A stretch of DNA of 64,000 bases, taken from Micromonospora lupini (lineage in GTDB: Bacteria; Actinomycetota; Actinomycetes; Mycobacteriales; Micromonosporaceae). The position numbers and the translations under genes were made by a program. The stretch is from assembly GCF_026342015.1 (NCBI RefSeq), contig NZ_JAPENL010000001.1, forward strand, positions 992,001 through 1,056,000, given 5' to 3'. The notes beneath the pieces are model-generated. The model had not been told where the DNA came from, ran no database searches, and saw only the letters and a program-made list of their open reading frames with translations. Shown here piece by piece: positions 53,980 through 63,066 of this stretch (the stretch's first letter is position 1; the number at the start of each line of letters is the position of its first letter).

Positions 53980-54042
53980 GACGCGGATCCTATGTCGACG
54001 CTGCGGGGCGCGTTGACCCGTCGACAGTGCGTCGAGGGCGCC

Positions 54043-55350
54043 TCAGCCGGCCAGCCGCTCGTCGACGATGCGGCGCATCTTGCCCATCGACCGTTCCACC
54101 GAGTCCGGGTCGAGCACGTCCACAGCGACGCTCACCCCGATGGTGTTCTTCACCAGCTCGACCAGAGTCGCGCCGGCCCGCTCGGCGGTGTCCGCGGCGA
54201 CCCCGACGCGCCGCTCCACCCGTACGGTGAGGGTGTCCAGCCGGCCCTGCCGGCCGAGGACGCACTGGAAGTGCGGCGACAGCTGCGGCGTACGCAGGAT
54301 CAGCTCCTCGATCTGCGTGGGAAAGACGTTCACCCCGCGCACGATCATCATGTCGTCCGTCCGGCCGGTGATCTTCTCGATCCGGCGCATCGGCCGCGCG
54401 GTGCCGGGGAGCAGGCGGGTGAGGTCCCGGGTGCGGTAGCGCACCACGGGCATCGCCTCCTTCGTGAGCGAGGTGAGCACCAGCTCGCCCCGCTCACCGT
54501 CGGGCAGCACCGCCCCGGTGACCGGGTCGATGATCTCCGGGTAGAAGTGGTCCTCCCAGAGGTGCAGCCCGTCCTTGGTCTCGACGCACTCGGTGGCCAC
54601 GCCGGGGCCCATCACCTCGGAGAGCCCGTAGATGTCGACCGCGTGGATGTCCAGCCGCCGTTCCATCTCGCGGCGCATGTCCTCGGTCCACGGCTCCGCG
54701 CCGAAGATGCCGACCCGAAGTGAGGTGGTGCGGGGGTCGACGCCCTGGCGCTGCATCTCGTCGACGATGGCGAGCATGTAGCTGGGCGTGACCATGATGA
54801 CCTCGGGTTCGAAGTCGCGGATCAGCAGCACCTGCCGTTCGGTCATGCCGCCCGAGACCGGGATGACGGTGCAGCCCAACTCCTCGGCCCCGTAGTGGGC
54901 GCCCAGGCCGCCGGTGAAGAGCCCGTAGCCGTACGCGACGTGCACCCGGTCGCCGGGACGGCCGCCGGAGGCGCGGATGGACCTGGCCATCAGCCGGGCC
55001 CAGGTCCGCAGGTCGTCGCGGGTGTAGCCGACCACCGTGGGTCGGCCTGTGGTGCCGGAGGAGGCGTGCAGGCGGGCGACCTGTTCCCGGGGTACGGCGA
55101 ACATGCCGAACGGGTAGTTGTCGCGCAGCTCCGCCTTGCCGGTGAACGGGAAGCGGGCCAGGTCGTCGAGGTCCCGGCAGTCGTCGGGGTGCACCCCGGC
55201 GGCGTCGAACGCCAGGCGGTAGTGCGGCACGTGGTCGTACGCGTGCCGCAACGACCAGCGCAGCCGTTCGCGTTGCAGGGCGCGCAGCTCGTCGATGTCG
55301 GCGCGCTCGATCGGCTCCAGCTCTTCCGGACGAGGGGTGCGGTCCTGCAT
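54043..55350 (-). CDS. paaK: Phenylacetate-CoA ligase family protein
   Basis: This 435-residue adenylate-forming ligase has the P-loop HASSGTTGRPTVVG near residue 96, IYGLSEVMGPGVA near 241, and the C-terminal DDMMIVRGVNVFPTQIEE and GKMRRIVDER segments of PaaK. It activates phenylacetate or a related aryl acid as CoA thioester. The rest of the paa catabolic operon is absent from the window, so a stand-alone role is likely. ATG 55350 is used; the longer frame to 55926 is a shadow of the divergent methyltransferase. Confidence 0.88.
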   Translation of the reverse strand: MQDRTPRPEELEPIERADIDELRALQRERLRWSLRHAYDHVPHYRLAFDAAGVHPDDCRDLDDLARFPFTGKAELRDNYPFGMFAVPREQVARLHASSGTTGRPTVVGYTRDDLRTWARLMARSIRASGGRPGDRVHVAYGYGLFTGGLGAHYGAEELGCTVIPVSGGMTERQVLLIRDFEPEVIMVTPSYMLAIVDEMQRQGVDPRTTSLRVGIFGAEPWTEDMRREMERRLDIHAVDIYGLSEVMGPGVATECVETKDGLHLWEDHFYPEIIDPVTGAVLPDGERGELVLTSLTKEAMPVVRYRTRDLTRLLPGTARPMRRIEKITGRTDDMMIVRGVNVFPTQIEELILRTPQLSPHFQCVLGRQGRLDTLTVRVERRVGVAADTAERAGATLVELVKNTIGVSVAVDVLDPDSVERSMGKMRRIVDERLAG

Positions 55351-55435
55351 CGCCTGCCTCCTTGCGCGACGGTCCCGGTGCGGGCTGCGGGTACCGTACG
55401 CCGGCCGTCGGCCGAGGGCGCGAGGTGAGGGGCGC

Positions 55436-55502
55436 CGGGTCGGGCGGGATGCCCGACCCGGCGTCGCTCCGATCATCGCCTCGCCATCATCCTGCAATTG
55501 CA
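55436..55502. promoter_or_regulatory. Hairpin and palindrome in the divergent paaK/methyltransferase region
   Basis: CGGGTCGGGC (55436-55445) pairs with GCCCGACCCG (55451-55460) over a GGGAT loop, on the paaK leader side. Nearer the methyltransferase lies TGCAATTGCA (55493-55502), a perfect 10-base palindrome in AT-rich sequence with TGCAA repeated just after. The first could be an attenuator or terminator and the second an operator. Confidence 0.45.
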
Positions 55503-55557
55503 AAAGATGTGCAACAAGGTCTGGACCCGGCCCATTCGAGTAACTAGCCTGATCGGC

Positions 55558-56316
55558 ATGAGTCCTTACACCTTGGATCCGTCGGCATGGCAGGAAAGCT
55601 GGGACCGCCAGCAGGAGGCCTACCTGCCGGACCGGGAACACCGCCTCGCCGCCATGCTCGACGCCGTCGACGCGGTCCTCGACGGCCGACCGCCGCGCCT
55701 GCTCGACCTGGCCGGCGGCACCGGCACCATCTCGCTGCGGACGCTGGCGCGCTTCCCCGACGCCGAGGTGACGTTGGTGGACCTCGACCCGGCGCTGCTC
55801 GCCATCGCCGGCGCCTCGCTGGCCGGCCGGGCCACCATCGTCACCGCCGACCTCACCACACCCGACTGGCGCTCGGCACTGCCCCACCAGGAGTACGACG
55901 CCGTCCTCACCGCCACCGCTCTGCACTGGCTGCCCGCCGACCGGCTCCGCGCGCTCTACGCCGACCTACGCGACGTGCTGCGGCCGGGCGGGATCTTCGT
56001 CAACGCCGACCACATGCCCGACGACACGCTGCCGGAGCTGACCAAACGACTGCTGGACCGGGCGCGGAACCGACGCGACGCCCGCTACGCCGCCGGCTCG
56101 GTGCTGTCCTGGTCGGACTGGTGGGAGCGAGCCGCCGCCGACCCGACGCTCGCCCCGCTGGTCGCCCAGCGGCACGCCATCTACCCGACCGGGCACAGCC
56201 CGGAGTGGAACCCGCCGGTCTCCTGGCATCTGGCGGCGCTCACCGAGGCCGGGTTCGGCGAGGTCGGCACGGTGTGGCGCGGCGGACCGGACGCCGCCGT
56301 CGCGGCGGTACGCTGA
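55558..56316 (+). CDS. SAM-dependent methyltransferase, class I
   Basis: This 252-residue methyltransferase has motif I LLDLAGGTGTISLRTL near residue 42, VTLVDLDPALLAIAGASLAG, and a motif IV region DAVLTATALHWLPADRL. It is small-molecule type. I take ATG 55558 because the conserved AWQESWDRQQEAYLP start follows; the frame is open to an ATG at 55498 within the operator region. It precedes the fluoride-channel genes by 28 bases but a functional link is not obvious. Confidence 0.85.
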   Translation: MSPYTLDPSAWQESWDRQQEAYLPDREHRLAAMLDAVDAVLDGRPPRLLDLAGGTGTISLRTLARFPDAEVTLVDLDPALLAIAGASLAGRATIVTADLTTPDWRSALPHQEYDAVLTATALHWLPADRLRALYADLRDVLRPGGIFVNADHMPDDTLPELTKRLLDRARNRRDARYAAGSVLSWSDWWERAAADPTLAPLVAQRHAIYPTGHSPEWNPPVSWHLAALTEAGFGEVGTVWRGGPDAAVAAVR

Positions 56317-56344
56317 CCAGCGCCCCTGCTGGTAGGAAGGACTC

Positions 56345-56824
56345 GTGCCAGAGCCCTTCGAGCCACGTACCGACCCCGACGTCGACCTGCGCGTCCCCGC
56401 CGACCGGCGGGAGTTGACAGCCCGTCCCGCGACGGTGCTGGCCACGATCGCGGCCGGCGGGGTCCTCGGCGCGCTGGGCCGGGCCGGTCTGCAACACGCC
56501 GCCCCGCACACGCCTACCGGTTTTCCCTGGGCGACGTTCGGCATCAACGTGTCCGGCTGCCTGCTGATCGGCGTGCTGATGGCGACGCTCGGGCACCTCG
56601 GCGGTGGTCACCCGCTGGTCCGCCCCTTCCTCGGGGTCGGCCTGCTCGGCGGGTTCACCACCTTCTCCACCTACGCCGTGGACGTCCAGCAGGCCCTCGC
56701 CGCGGGCGCACCGGCTGTCGCGCTGGCGTACCTGGCCGCGACGGTGCTCGGGGCGCTCGTCGCGGTCGGGCTGGGCGACACCGTCACCACCGCACTGCTG
56801 CGGCACCTGGCGGCGGTCCGATGA
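56345..56824 (+). CDS. crcB: Fluoride channel CrcB/Fluc subunit 1
   Basis: This 159-residue subunit has an N-terminal soluble stretch of about 28 residues and four membrane helices. Hallmarks are GALGRAGLQ in helix 1, FGINVSGCLLIGVL (pore Asn) and GLLGGFTTFSTYAVD (central sodium site and Phe box). It forms a dual-topology dimer with the next gene product to export fluoride. The start is GTG 56345 after AGGAAGG. It overlaps the second gene by ATGA. Confidence 0.92.
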   Translation: MPEPFEPRTDPDVDLRVPADRRELTARPATVLATIAAGGVLGALGRAGLQHAAPHTPTGFPWATFGINVSGCLLIGVLMATLGHLGGGHPLVRPFLGVGLLGGFTTFSTYAVDVQQALAAGAPAVALAYLAATVLGALVAVGLGDTVTTALLRHLAAVR

Positions 56825-57183
56825 ACGTGCTGCTGATCGCCCTGGGAGCGGCAGTCGGCGCACCACTGCGCTATCTCACCGACCGGGCCGTGCAGTCCCG
56901 GCACGACTCGGCGTTTCCCTGGGGCACGCTCACCGTCAACGTGCTCGGCTCACTGCTGCTCGGCGTGCTGGTCGGATGGCCGGCCAGCCCGGTGGTCACC
57001 GCGCTGCTCGGCACCGGGTTCTGCGGTGCGCTGACCACCTACTCCACGTTCAGCTACGAGACGCTGCGGCTGACGCGGGGCGACCACCACCTCCTCGCGC
57101 TGGCCAACGTCGTGGGCAGCGTCGCCGCCGGGCTCGCGGCGGCCACCGTCGGGTACGCCCTGGCCCGTGCCCTGCTGGGCTGA
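56821..57183 (+). CDS. crcB: Fluoride channel CrcB/Fluc subunit 2
   Basis: This 120-residue subunit has four membrane helices with GAAVGAPLRYLTD, VNVLGSLLLGVLV (pore Asn) and GTGFCGALTTYSTFSYE (Phe box). Paired, divergent crcB genes of opposite membrane orientation are usual in Gram-positive bacteria. No fluoride riboswitch was recognised upstream of the pair. Confidence 0.92.
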   Translation: MNVLLIALGAAVGAPLRYLTDRAVQSRHDSAFPWGTLTVNVLGSLLLGVLVGWPASPVVTALLGTGFCGALTTYSTFSYETLRLTRGDHHLLALANVVGSVAAGLAAATVGYALARALLG

Positions 57184-57223
57184 TCTCCGAAGACCACGCA
57201 CTGATCACGCACCTCACCACACT

Positions 57224-57254
57224 CTGAGGGTATATACGCGAGGTATACCCTCAG
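57224..57254 (+). promoter_or_regulatory. PadR operator
   Basis: Perfect inverted repeat CTGAGGGTATA (57224-57234) and TATACCCTCAG (57244-57254) with a 9-base spacer, ending 14 bases before the padR ATG. Its size and AT-rich inner halves fit PadR dimers. It would overlap the promoter and autoregulate padR and the ABC exporter genes. Confidence 0.85.
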
Positions 57255-57268
57255 GGTAGTCTGCTGCC

Positions 57269-57793
57269 ATGAGCGTCCCACTGACTCTTCTCGGCCTCCT
57301 CGAACGCGAGCCCAGCCACGGCTACGACCTGAAGCGCGACTACGACGCCTTCTTCGGCCGGGGCAAGCCACTGCCGTTCGGCCAGGTCTACTCCACCCTC
57401 AGCCGACTGGCCCGCGACGGCAAGGTCGTGATCGGCGACGTCGCGCCCGGCTCCGGCCCCGACCGCAAGCGCTACATCATCACCGACGTCGGCGCCACCG
57501 AGGTCGAGCAGTGGCTGACGCAGCCGGTCGACCCGGAGCCGCACCTGCAGACGGTGCTCTTCGCCAAGGTCGTGCTCGCGCTGATGCTGGACCGGCCGGC
57601 CGCCGACTACCTCGACACCCAGCGCAGCGCGCACCTGCAGCGGATGCGTGAGCTGACCGAGATCAAGCGCGCCGGCAGCCTCGTCGACGCGCTGCTCGCC
57701 GACCACGGGCTGTACCACCTGGAGGCTGACCTCCGATGGATCGAGATGACCGGCGCCCGACTGGACGCCCTGCGCAAGGAGGTGCGGCGATGA
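57269..57793 (+). CDS. PadR-family transcriptional repressor
   Basis: This 174-residue repressor has the PadR winged helix (PLTLLGLLEREPSHGYDLKR, then QVYSTLSRLARDGKVV) and a C-terminal coiled dimerisation helix (Vir_act_alpha_C type). It controls the ABC transporter that follows: its TGA overlaps the ATG of the ATPase gene. The effector is probably a toxic small molecule or the exported compound. Confidence 0.93.
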   Translation: MSVPLTLLGLLEREPSHGYDLKRDYDAFFGRGKPLPFGQVYSTLSRLARDGKVVIGDVAPGSGPDRKRYIITDVGATEVEQWLTQPVDPEPHLQTVLFAKVVLALMLDRPAADYLDTQRSAHLQRMRELTEIKRAGSLVDALLADHGLYHLEADLRWIEMTGARLDALRKEVRR

Positions 57794-58470
57794 GCGTCGT
57801 GATCGAGGCACGCGACGTGGAGTTCGCCTTCGGCCGGACGCCCGCCCTGCGCGGCGCGAGCGTCGCCGTGGACGCCGGCGAGATCCTCGCCATCATGGGC
57901 CCCAGCGGGTCGGGCAAGTCCACCCTGCTGCACTGCCTGGCAGGCATTCTCGTGCCGGATTCCGGCGAGATCGTCTTCGACGGCGCCCGGGTCGACGCCA
58001 TGCCCGAGACCCAGCGCAGCAGCCTGCGCCGGGACCGGTTCGGCTTCGTGTTCCAGTTCGGCCAGCTCGTCCCCGAGCTGACCGCCCTGGAGAACGTCGC
58101 CCTGCCCCTGCTGCTCAGCGGCGTACACCGCAAGCAGGCGCTGCCGAAGGCGAGTGCCTGGTTCGCGCGCCTCGGCCTGGACGGCCTGGAGCAGCGGCGC
58201 TCGGGTGAGCTGTCCGGCGGGCAGGCACAACGCGTCGCTCTCGCCCGGGGCCTGGTCGCCGAGCCGCAGGTGCTCTTCGCCGACGAGCCGACCGGCGCGC
58301 TCGACTCGCTCACCGGCGAGCAGGTGATGGACCTGCTGGTCGGCGCCGCCCGCGAGCAGGGCACCACTGTCATCCTGGTGACCCACGAACCCCGGATCGC
58401 GGCGTACGCCGACCGTGAGGTCATGGTCCGCGACGGTCGCGTGAACGCGCCGGACCGGATCGCCTCATGA
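57790..58470 (+). CDS. ABC transporter ATPase (MacB/LolD-like)
   Basis: This 226-residue ATPase has Walker A IMGPSGSGKSTLLHC near residue 36, signature LSGGQAQRVALARGL near 141, and Walker B VLFADEPTGALDSL. It resembles the three-gene exporters in which ATPase and FtsX-like permease form a MacB-type machine. It is coupled to both neighbours by 4-base overlaps. Confidence 0.93.
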   Translation: MSVVIEARDVEFAFGRTPALRGASVAVDAGEILAIMGPSGSGKSTLLHCLAGILVPDSGEIVFDGARVDAMPETQRSSLRRDRFGFVFQFGQLVPELTALENVALPLLLSGVHRKQALPKASAWFARLGLDGLEQRRSGELSGGQAQRVALARGLVAEPQVLFADEPTGALDSLTGEQVMDLLVGAAREQGTTVILVTHEPRIAAYADREVMVRDGRVNAPDRIAS

Positions 58471-60623
58471 TCCGCTTCGGGCTCCGCCTCGCCGTGGCCG
58501 GCGGTCGTGAGGCGCTCACCCGCCTGCTCGTCATCGCCGCCGCCGTCGCGATCGGCAGCGGGCTGCTGCTGACCACCCTCGCCGGGGTCAACGCGGTAAA
58601 CGCTCAGCTCACCCGGTACGCGTCGATCTATCCCCAGGCCTCGGCCGGCGGCGACGTCGACCCGCTGGCGTGGTCGACCCGGCAGGACTACTTCCACGGT
58701 GAGCAGATCATTCGAATCGACGTCGCCGCGACCGGGCCGACCGCGCCCACCCCGGTTGGCATCCCGGCAACTCCGGACCCGGGTGAGTACTACGCCTCGC
58801 CCGCGTTGCGGGCACTGCTGGCCGCCCACCCGGCCGACCAACTGGGGGACCGGTTCCCGGGGCGGGACCTCGGCACAGTTGGGCCGGCCGCCCTGACCTC
58901 GCCGGACACCCTGCTCGTCGTCGTGGGCGGCACCCCCGACGACATCGCCAAACTGCCCCAGGCCAGGCAGGTCACAAACGTCGGCGACGCACCCGCCCTG
59001 CCCGAGACCACGGTGAACCTCATCCTGGGCGTCATCGCCGGCGGACTGCTGTTTCCAGTGCTGATCTTCATCGGCACCGCCACCCGGCTCAGCGCCGCCC
59101 GCCGAGAGCAGCGCTTCGCCGCGATGCGCCTGGTCGGCGCGACACCCCGGCAGATCGCGATCGTCGCCGCGGTGGAGGCGGCCGCCGCCGCCGTCGCCGG
59201 CACCGCCGTTGGTTTCGGGCTGTTCTACGCCTTCCGCGACCCGCTGGCGGGCATCCCGTTCACCGGCATGCCGTTCTTCCCCAGCGACATGTCGCTGGGC
59301 GTGCTGGACACCCTGCTCGTGGCGCTCGGCGTCCCGGCCGGCGCGGCGGTGGCCGCACAGATTTCGCTGCGCCGCGTACGGATCTCGCCGCTGGGTGTCA
59401 CCCGTCGGGTCACGCCACGGGCACCGCGCGCGTACCGGCTGATCCCGATGGTGCTCGGCGTCGCCGTGCTGGTGTTCGCGCTCGGCTACCGACCCGAGTC
59501 GTCCGACGGCCAGACCGCGATCTTCCTGCCCGGTCTGCTGCTCATCATGGCCGGCCTGGTCCTCGCCGGCCCGTGGCTGACGATGGTCGGCGCCCGGGTG
59601 ATGGCCCGGTACGCCGGTCGCCCGGCCACGCTCATCGCCGCCCGACGCCTCGCCGACAACCCGAAGGCCGGGTTCCGGGCGATCAGCGGCATCATGCTCG
59701 CCCTCTTCGTCACAAGCGTGGCCATCGGCGTGATCACCACGATCATCGCCAACCGTGGCCCGGCGCCGGTCGGCTCGACCGACGCGGGAACGGTGACCAC
59801 GGTCTTCGACGAGAAGGCCCCGTCGGTGCCCGACACGCTCTTCGCCGAGCTGCACGCGATCAGCGGCGTGCGGTCCGCGACCGCGATCCGGGAAGCCCCG
59901 GACGTGAACAGCGGCGGCGAGGGCGGGGTGATCGCCTGCGCCGACCTCCCGAGCGCGTACGGCCGGTGCGCCCAGGGCGCCGCGGTCATCGAGGTGCCGA
60001 TTGGTCTCAGCCGCTGGCAGGAGTCGGTGTCGTCCACAACGGAGTGGCGCGCGGCGTCGATCACGCTCGACGACCTTCAGCGGCTGCCGGTGATCTCGGT
60101 CGTCGTGGGCACGGACGGGTCCGCCGCCGCCGTCGAGCGCACCCGCACGTTGCTGGAGGTCGCCTTCCCGACCTTCTGGGTGGGGCCGAACGTGCCCGGC
60201 GACTTCGAGTCGGACTTCGCCGACACGCTGCGCGGCTGGGAGCAACTGGCAAACGTCATCATCATCGCCAGCCTCGCGCTCGGCGGGTGCAGCCTCGCGG
60301 TAAGCGTCATCGGCGGCCTCACCGAACGCCGCCGCCCGTTCAGCCTGCTGCGCCTCGGCGGCGCTCCGGTGCGGGTCCTGCGTCGGGTGGTGGCGCTGGA
60401 GAGCGCCGTGCCGATGCTCGCCGTCGCCGCCGTCGCCATCGGGATGGGCCTGCTCGCCGCGCACCTGTTCCTGCGAGCGCAGATGCACTACACGCTCGTC
60501 GCGCCGGAGCCGCGCTTCTACGTGATCGTCGTCGTCGGGCTTGTCGCCTGCCTCGGCGTCATCGCCTCCACGCTGCCGCTGTTGGAACGCATCACCGGGC
60601 CGGAGACCGCCCGCAGCGAGTAG
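58467..60623 (+). CDS. ABC transporter FtsX-like permease
   Basis: This 718-residue permease has an N-terminal membrane helix, a periplasmic-like loop and two FtsX domains (LSAARREQRFAAMRLVGATP, then RQIAIV, near 210; and TERRRPFSLLRLGGAPVRVL near 620), with about ten helices in total. A membrane-adjacent duplicated layout is usual for MacB-like exporters that move lipids, peptides or antibiotics. It is the last gene of the PadR operon and ends 3 bases from the convergent cobalamin operon. Confidence 0.9.
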   Translation: MIRFGLRLAVAGGREALTRLLVIAAAVAIGSGLLLTTLAGVNAVNAQLTRYASIYPQASAGGDVDPLAWSTRQDYFHGEQIIRIDVAATGPTAPTPVGIPATPDPGEYYASPALRALLAAHPADQLGDRFPGRDLGTVGPAALTSPDTLLVVVGGTPDDIAKLPQARQVTNVGDAPALPETTVNLILGVIAGGLLFPVLIFIGTATRLSAARREQRFAAMRLVGATPRQIAIVAAVEAAAAAVAGTAVGFGLFYAFRDPLAGIPFTGMPFFPSDMSLGVLDTLLVALGVPAGAAVAAQISLRRVRISPLGVTRRVTPRAPRAYRLIPMVLGVAVLVFALGYRPESSDGQTAIFLPGLLLIMAGLVLAGPWLTMVGARVMARYAGRPATLIAARRLADNPKAGFRAISGIMLALFVTSVAIGVITTIIANRGPAPVGSTDAGTVTTVFDEKAPSVPDTLFAELHAISGVRSATAIREAPDVNSGGEGGVIACADLPSAYGRCAQGAAVIEVPIGLSRWQESVSSTTEWRAASITLDDLQRLPVISVVVGTDGSAAAVERTRTLLEVAFPTFWVGPNVPGDFESDFADTLRGWEQLANVIIIASLALGGCSLAVSVIGGLTERRRPFSLLRLGGAPVRVLRRVVALESAVPMLAVAAVAIGMGLLAAHLFLRAQMHYTLVAPEPRFYVIVVVGLVACLGVIASTLPLLERITGPETARSE

Positions 60624-60626
60624 TCG

Positions 60627-62279
60627 TCAGGTGCTCGGCCCGGTGGTGGCGAGGGCAACCACCGGGCCGAGCACGAAGACGGCGGGCGGGCCGATGCCCT
60701 CCCGGGCGGCGACCGCGCCGATCTCGTCCAGTCGGGCCGGCACGGACCGCTGGCCGGGCAGCCCGGCGTCCTGCACGGCCAGCACCGGGGTCTCCGGGGC
60801 CCGGCCGTGCTCAACCAGCACGGCCGCGATCTTGGCGATGGTGTCCACGGCCATCAGCAGCACGACTGTCCCCCGGGCGCGGGCCAGCGCCGACCAGTCG
60901 ACGAGCGAGTCGGGATGCCCGGGCGGCAGGTGCCCCGAGACCACTGTGACGTCGTGCGCCACGCCCCGGTGCGTGACCGGCACGCCGGCGAGCGCCGGCG
61001 CGGCGAGGGCGCTGCTCACCCCGGGGACCACTGTCACCGGCACCCCTGCCGCCACACAGGCCTGGACCTCCTCGTGGCCGCGTCCGAAGACGTACGGGTC
61101 GCCGCCCTTGAGCCGCACCACCCGACGACCGGCGCGGGCGTGCGACACCAGGGCCGCGTTGATCGCCTCCTGGGCCATCGACGGGCCACGGGGCACCTTC
61201 GCGGCGTCGACCACGAGCACGTCGGGGCGCAGTCCGGCGAGCAGCCCCTGCGGGGCGAGCCTGTCGACCACCACCACGTCCGCGGCGTCGAGCAGGGCCT
61301 TGCCACGTACCGTGATCAGGTCGTCGGGTCCGGGCCCGCCGCCGACCACGGCGACCGAGCCGTGGTCGTGGTGGTGCTGGTCGTGGTGGTCGTGCCCGTG
61401 GTGATGGTGGTGGCCGACCGGGTCGTCGGGGTGGTCGTGCGGGCGCTGCGGGCGGCCCACCTTGTCGGCGAAGCCGGGCATCAGCACCCGGTACGCGCAG
61501 GTGTCGCAGTTCATCCGGATGTCCCCACCCAGCGCCTCGGCGTAGCGCTCCCGCACGAGGTCGGCGAGGGCGTCGCAGTCGCCGATCACCTCGGCGACCC
61601 GGACGTCCAGGTCGGGGTGGGCGGCGGCGAACTCCGCCGACTGGGCGACGATCCGGTCCGGCAGCACACCGGCGAACAGGAAGTACGGCGCCACGACGAT
61701 CCGCCGCGCGCCGAGGCGACGCAACCGGTCCAGCACCTCCGGCACCGACGGAGACGCCAGCGAGATGAACCCCGGCTCGACGCCGGCGTAGCCGCGTCCC
61801 TCCCACAACAGCCGGGCGACCTTGGCCACCTCGGCGTTGGCGTCCGGGTCCGTGGAGCCCCGCCCGATCAACGCCACCCACGTACCGGCCCGATCGGCGT
61901 CGGCCGGCGAAGGGGCGGCCAGCGCCGCGTCGATGCGCTGTTCGAGGGCGTCGTGCAGCAGCGGGTGCGGGCCGAGCGGACGACCGTAGCGGTAGGTCAG
62001 CCCGGGATGGCGCTGCTGCTCGCGTCCCATGGCGGCGGGGATGTCGCCCTTGCCGTGCCCGGCGGCGGTGAGCACCAGCGGCAACGCCACAAGCGCCCGG
62101 TGCCCGCGCGCGACGAGCGCGCCGACGGCGTCGGTGAGCGGCGGGCGGGACAGCTCGATGAAGCCGCCCTCGACGTCGCCGATGTCACCGCGGCGGCGGA
62201 CCCGCTCGACGAGCGCGGCGAACTGGTCGACCCCGGCCGCGCTGCGCGTGCCGTGCCCGACGATGACCAGACCGGTCAT
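60627..62279 (-). CDS. CbiX-type chelatase fused to uroporphyrinogen-III C-methyltransferase (CobA)
   Basis: This 550-residue protein is a fusion. Residues 1-about 255 are a CbiX/SirB-like chelatase (two half-domains; LVIVGHGTRSAAG and LPLVLTAAGHGKGDIP), ending with MNCDTCAYR (Cys258, Cys261). Residues 281-306 hold 14 histidines. From about 309 the CobA domain has VVGGGPGPDDLITVRG, LKGGDPYVFGRG and PGVSSALAAPALAGVP. It would make precorrin-2 and insert cobalt (or iron) into a tetrapyrrole. The start ATG 62279 has GAGGAGAAGTC ahead of it and forms ATGA with cobH. Confidence 0.9.
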   Translation of the reverse strand: MTGLVIVGHGTRSAAGVDQFAALVERVRRRGDIGDVEGGFIELSRPPLTDAVGALVARGHRALVALPLVLTAAGHGKGDIPAAMGREQQRHPGLTYRYGRPLGPHPLLHDALEQRIDAALAAPSPADADRAGTWVALIGRGSTDPDANAEVAKVARLLWEGRGYAGVEPGFISLASPSVPEVLDRLRRLGARRIVVAPYFLFAGVLPDRIVAQSAEFAAAHPDLDVRVAEVIGDCDALADLVRERYAEALGGDIRMNCDTCAYRVLMPGFADKVGRPQRPHDHPDDPVGHHHHHGHDHHDQHHHDHGSVAVVGGGPGPDDLITVRGKALLDAADVVVVDRLAPQGLLAGLRPDVLVVDAAKVPRGPSMAQEAINAALVSHARAGRRVVRLKGGDPYVFGRGHEEVQACVAAGVPVTVVPGVSSALAAPALAGVPVTHRGVAHDVTVVSGHLPPGHPDSLVDWSALARARGTVVLLMAVDTIAKIAAVLVEHGRAPETPVLAVQDAGLPGQRSVPARLDEIGAVAAREGIGPPAVFVLGPVVALATTGPST

Positions 62280-62872
62280 GACTTCTCCTCGGTGTAGAGC
62301 AGGGCGTTGAGGGCGGCGGCGGCGACCGCCGAGCCGCCCTTCTCGCCCACGTTGGACACGCCGGGCAGGCCGCTGGCCCGCAACGCCGCCTTCGACTCGG
62401 CGGCGCCCACGAAGCCGACCGGCAGGCCGACGACGAGCGCGGGCGCGGCGTCCAGGGTGAGCAGTTCGACGAGCGCTGTGGGCGCGCAACCGACCACCCA
62501 CACCGCGCCGGGGCCGACCCGGTCCAGCGCGATCCGCACGGCGGCCGCCGAGCGGGTGATGCCGGCCGCGCGGCCCAGCTCGGCGGCGGCCGGCTCGGCG
62601 ACCGGGCAGACCAGCTCCAGACCGGCCCGGGTGATGCCGGCGGCGACCATCGCCACGTCGGTGACCACGGGAGACCCGGCGCGCAACGCCGCCAGCCCCG
62701 ATTCCAGGGCAGGCTCGTCGCAGACCAGGTCGTCGACGTACGCGAGGTCGGCGCTGGCGTGCACGACCCGTTCGGTCACCGCCCGGGTCAGCGGCGGCAG
62801 GTGCGACAGGTCGACGCGCTCGCGCAGGATGCGGTACGACTCGACCTCGATGGGATGCGCCACGCGGCTCAT
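62276..62872 (-). CDS. cobH: Precorrin-8X methylmutase
   Basis: This 198-residue enzyme has the catalytic histidine in the THSA-like segment RVVHASADLAYVDDL near residue 44, and family motifs TDVAMVAAGI and GLPVGFVGAAESKAAL. It moves a methyl group from C11 to C12 of precorrin-8X, giving hydrogenobyrinate. It overlaps the ferredoxin gene and the CbiX-CobA gene. Confidence 0.94.
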   Translation of the reverse strand: MSRVAHPIEVESYRILRERVDLSHLPPLTRAVTERVVHASADLAYVDDLVCDEPALESGLAALRAGSPVVTDVAMVAAGITRAGLELVCPVAEPAAAELGRAAGITRSAAAVRIALDRVGPGAVWVVGCAPTALVELLTLDAAPALVVGLPVGFVGAAESKAALRASGLPGVSNVGEKGGSAVAAAALNALLYTEEKS

Positions 62873-63066
62873 CGGGCTCCTTCGCGGGGGTCGGGCTCGA
62901 CGACGCGGATCGCGTCGACCGGGCAGATCTCCAGGCACTCCAGGCAGCCGGTGCAGCGGTCCGCGCGTACCGTCAGGCCGCCGGCGACCGGCCGGATCGC
63001 GTGCGTGGGGCAGGTGCGCAGGCAGGCGCCGCAGCCCTGGCAGGCGTCGATGGTCACGAGCGCCAC
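62869..63066 (-). CDS. 2[4Fe-4S] ferredoxin in the cobalamin operon
   Basis: This 65-residue ferredoxin has two CxxCxxCxxxCP-type clusters: CQGCGACLRTCP and CTGCLECLEICP. The second cluster is a full classical motif. The start is GTG 63066, 13 bases inside the upstream CobJ frame. It likely supplies electrons for a corrin-ring step or for the Fe-S chemistry of the CbiX-type enzyme. Confidence 0.92.
   Translation of the reverse strand: MALVTIDACQGCGACLRTCPTHAIRPVAGGLTVRADRCTGCLECLEICPVDAIRVVEPDPREGAR

Noticed and set aside
56200..56344. Fluoride riboswitch before the crcB pair
   Set aside because: The region is coding for the methyltransferase almost to the crcB start and I see no conserved riboswitch core.
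57663..60488. 941-codon minus-strand open frame over the ABC exporter genes
   Set aside because: It is antisense to unmistakable ABC ATPase and FtsX genes and composed of His/Asp/Arg-rich shadow sequence.
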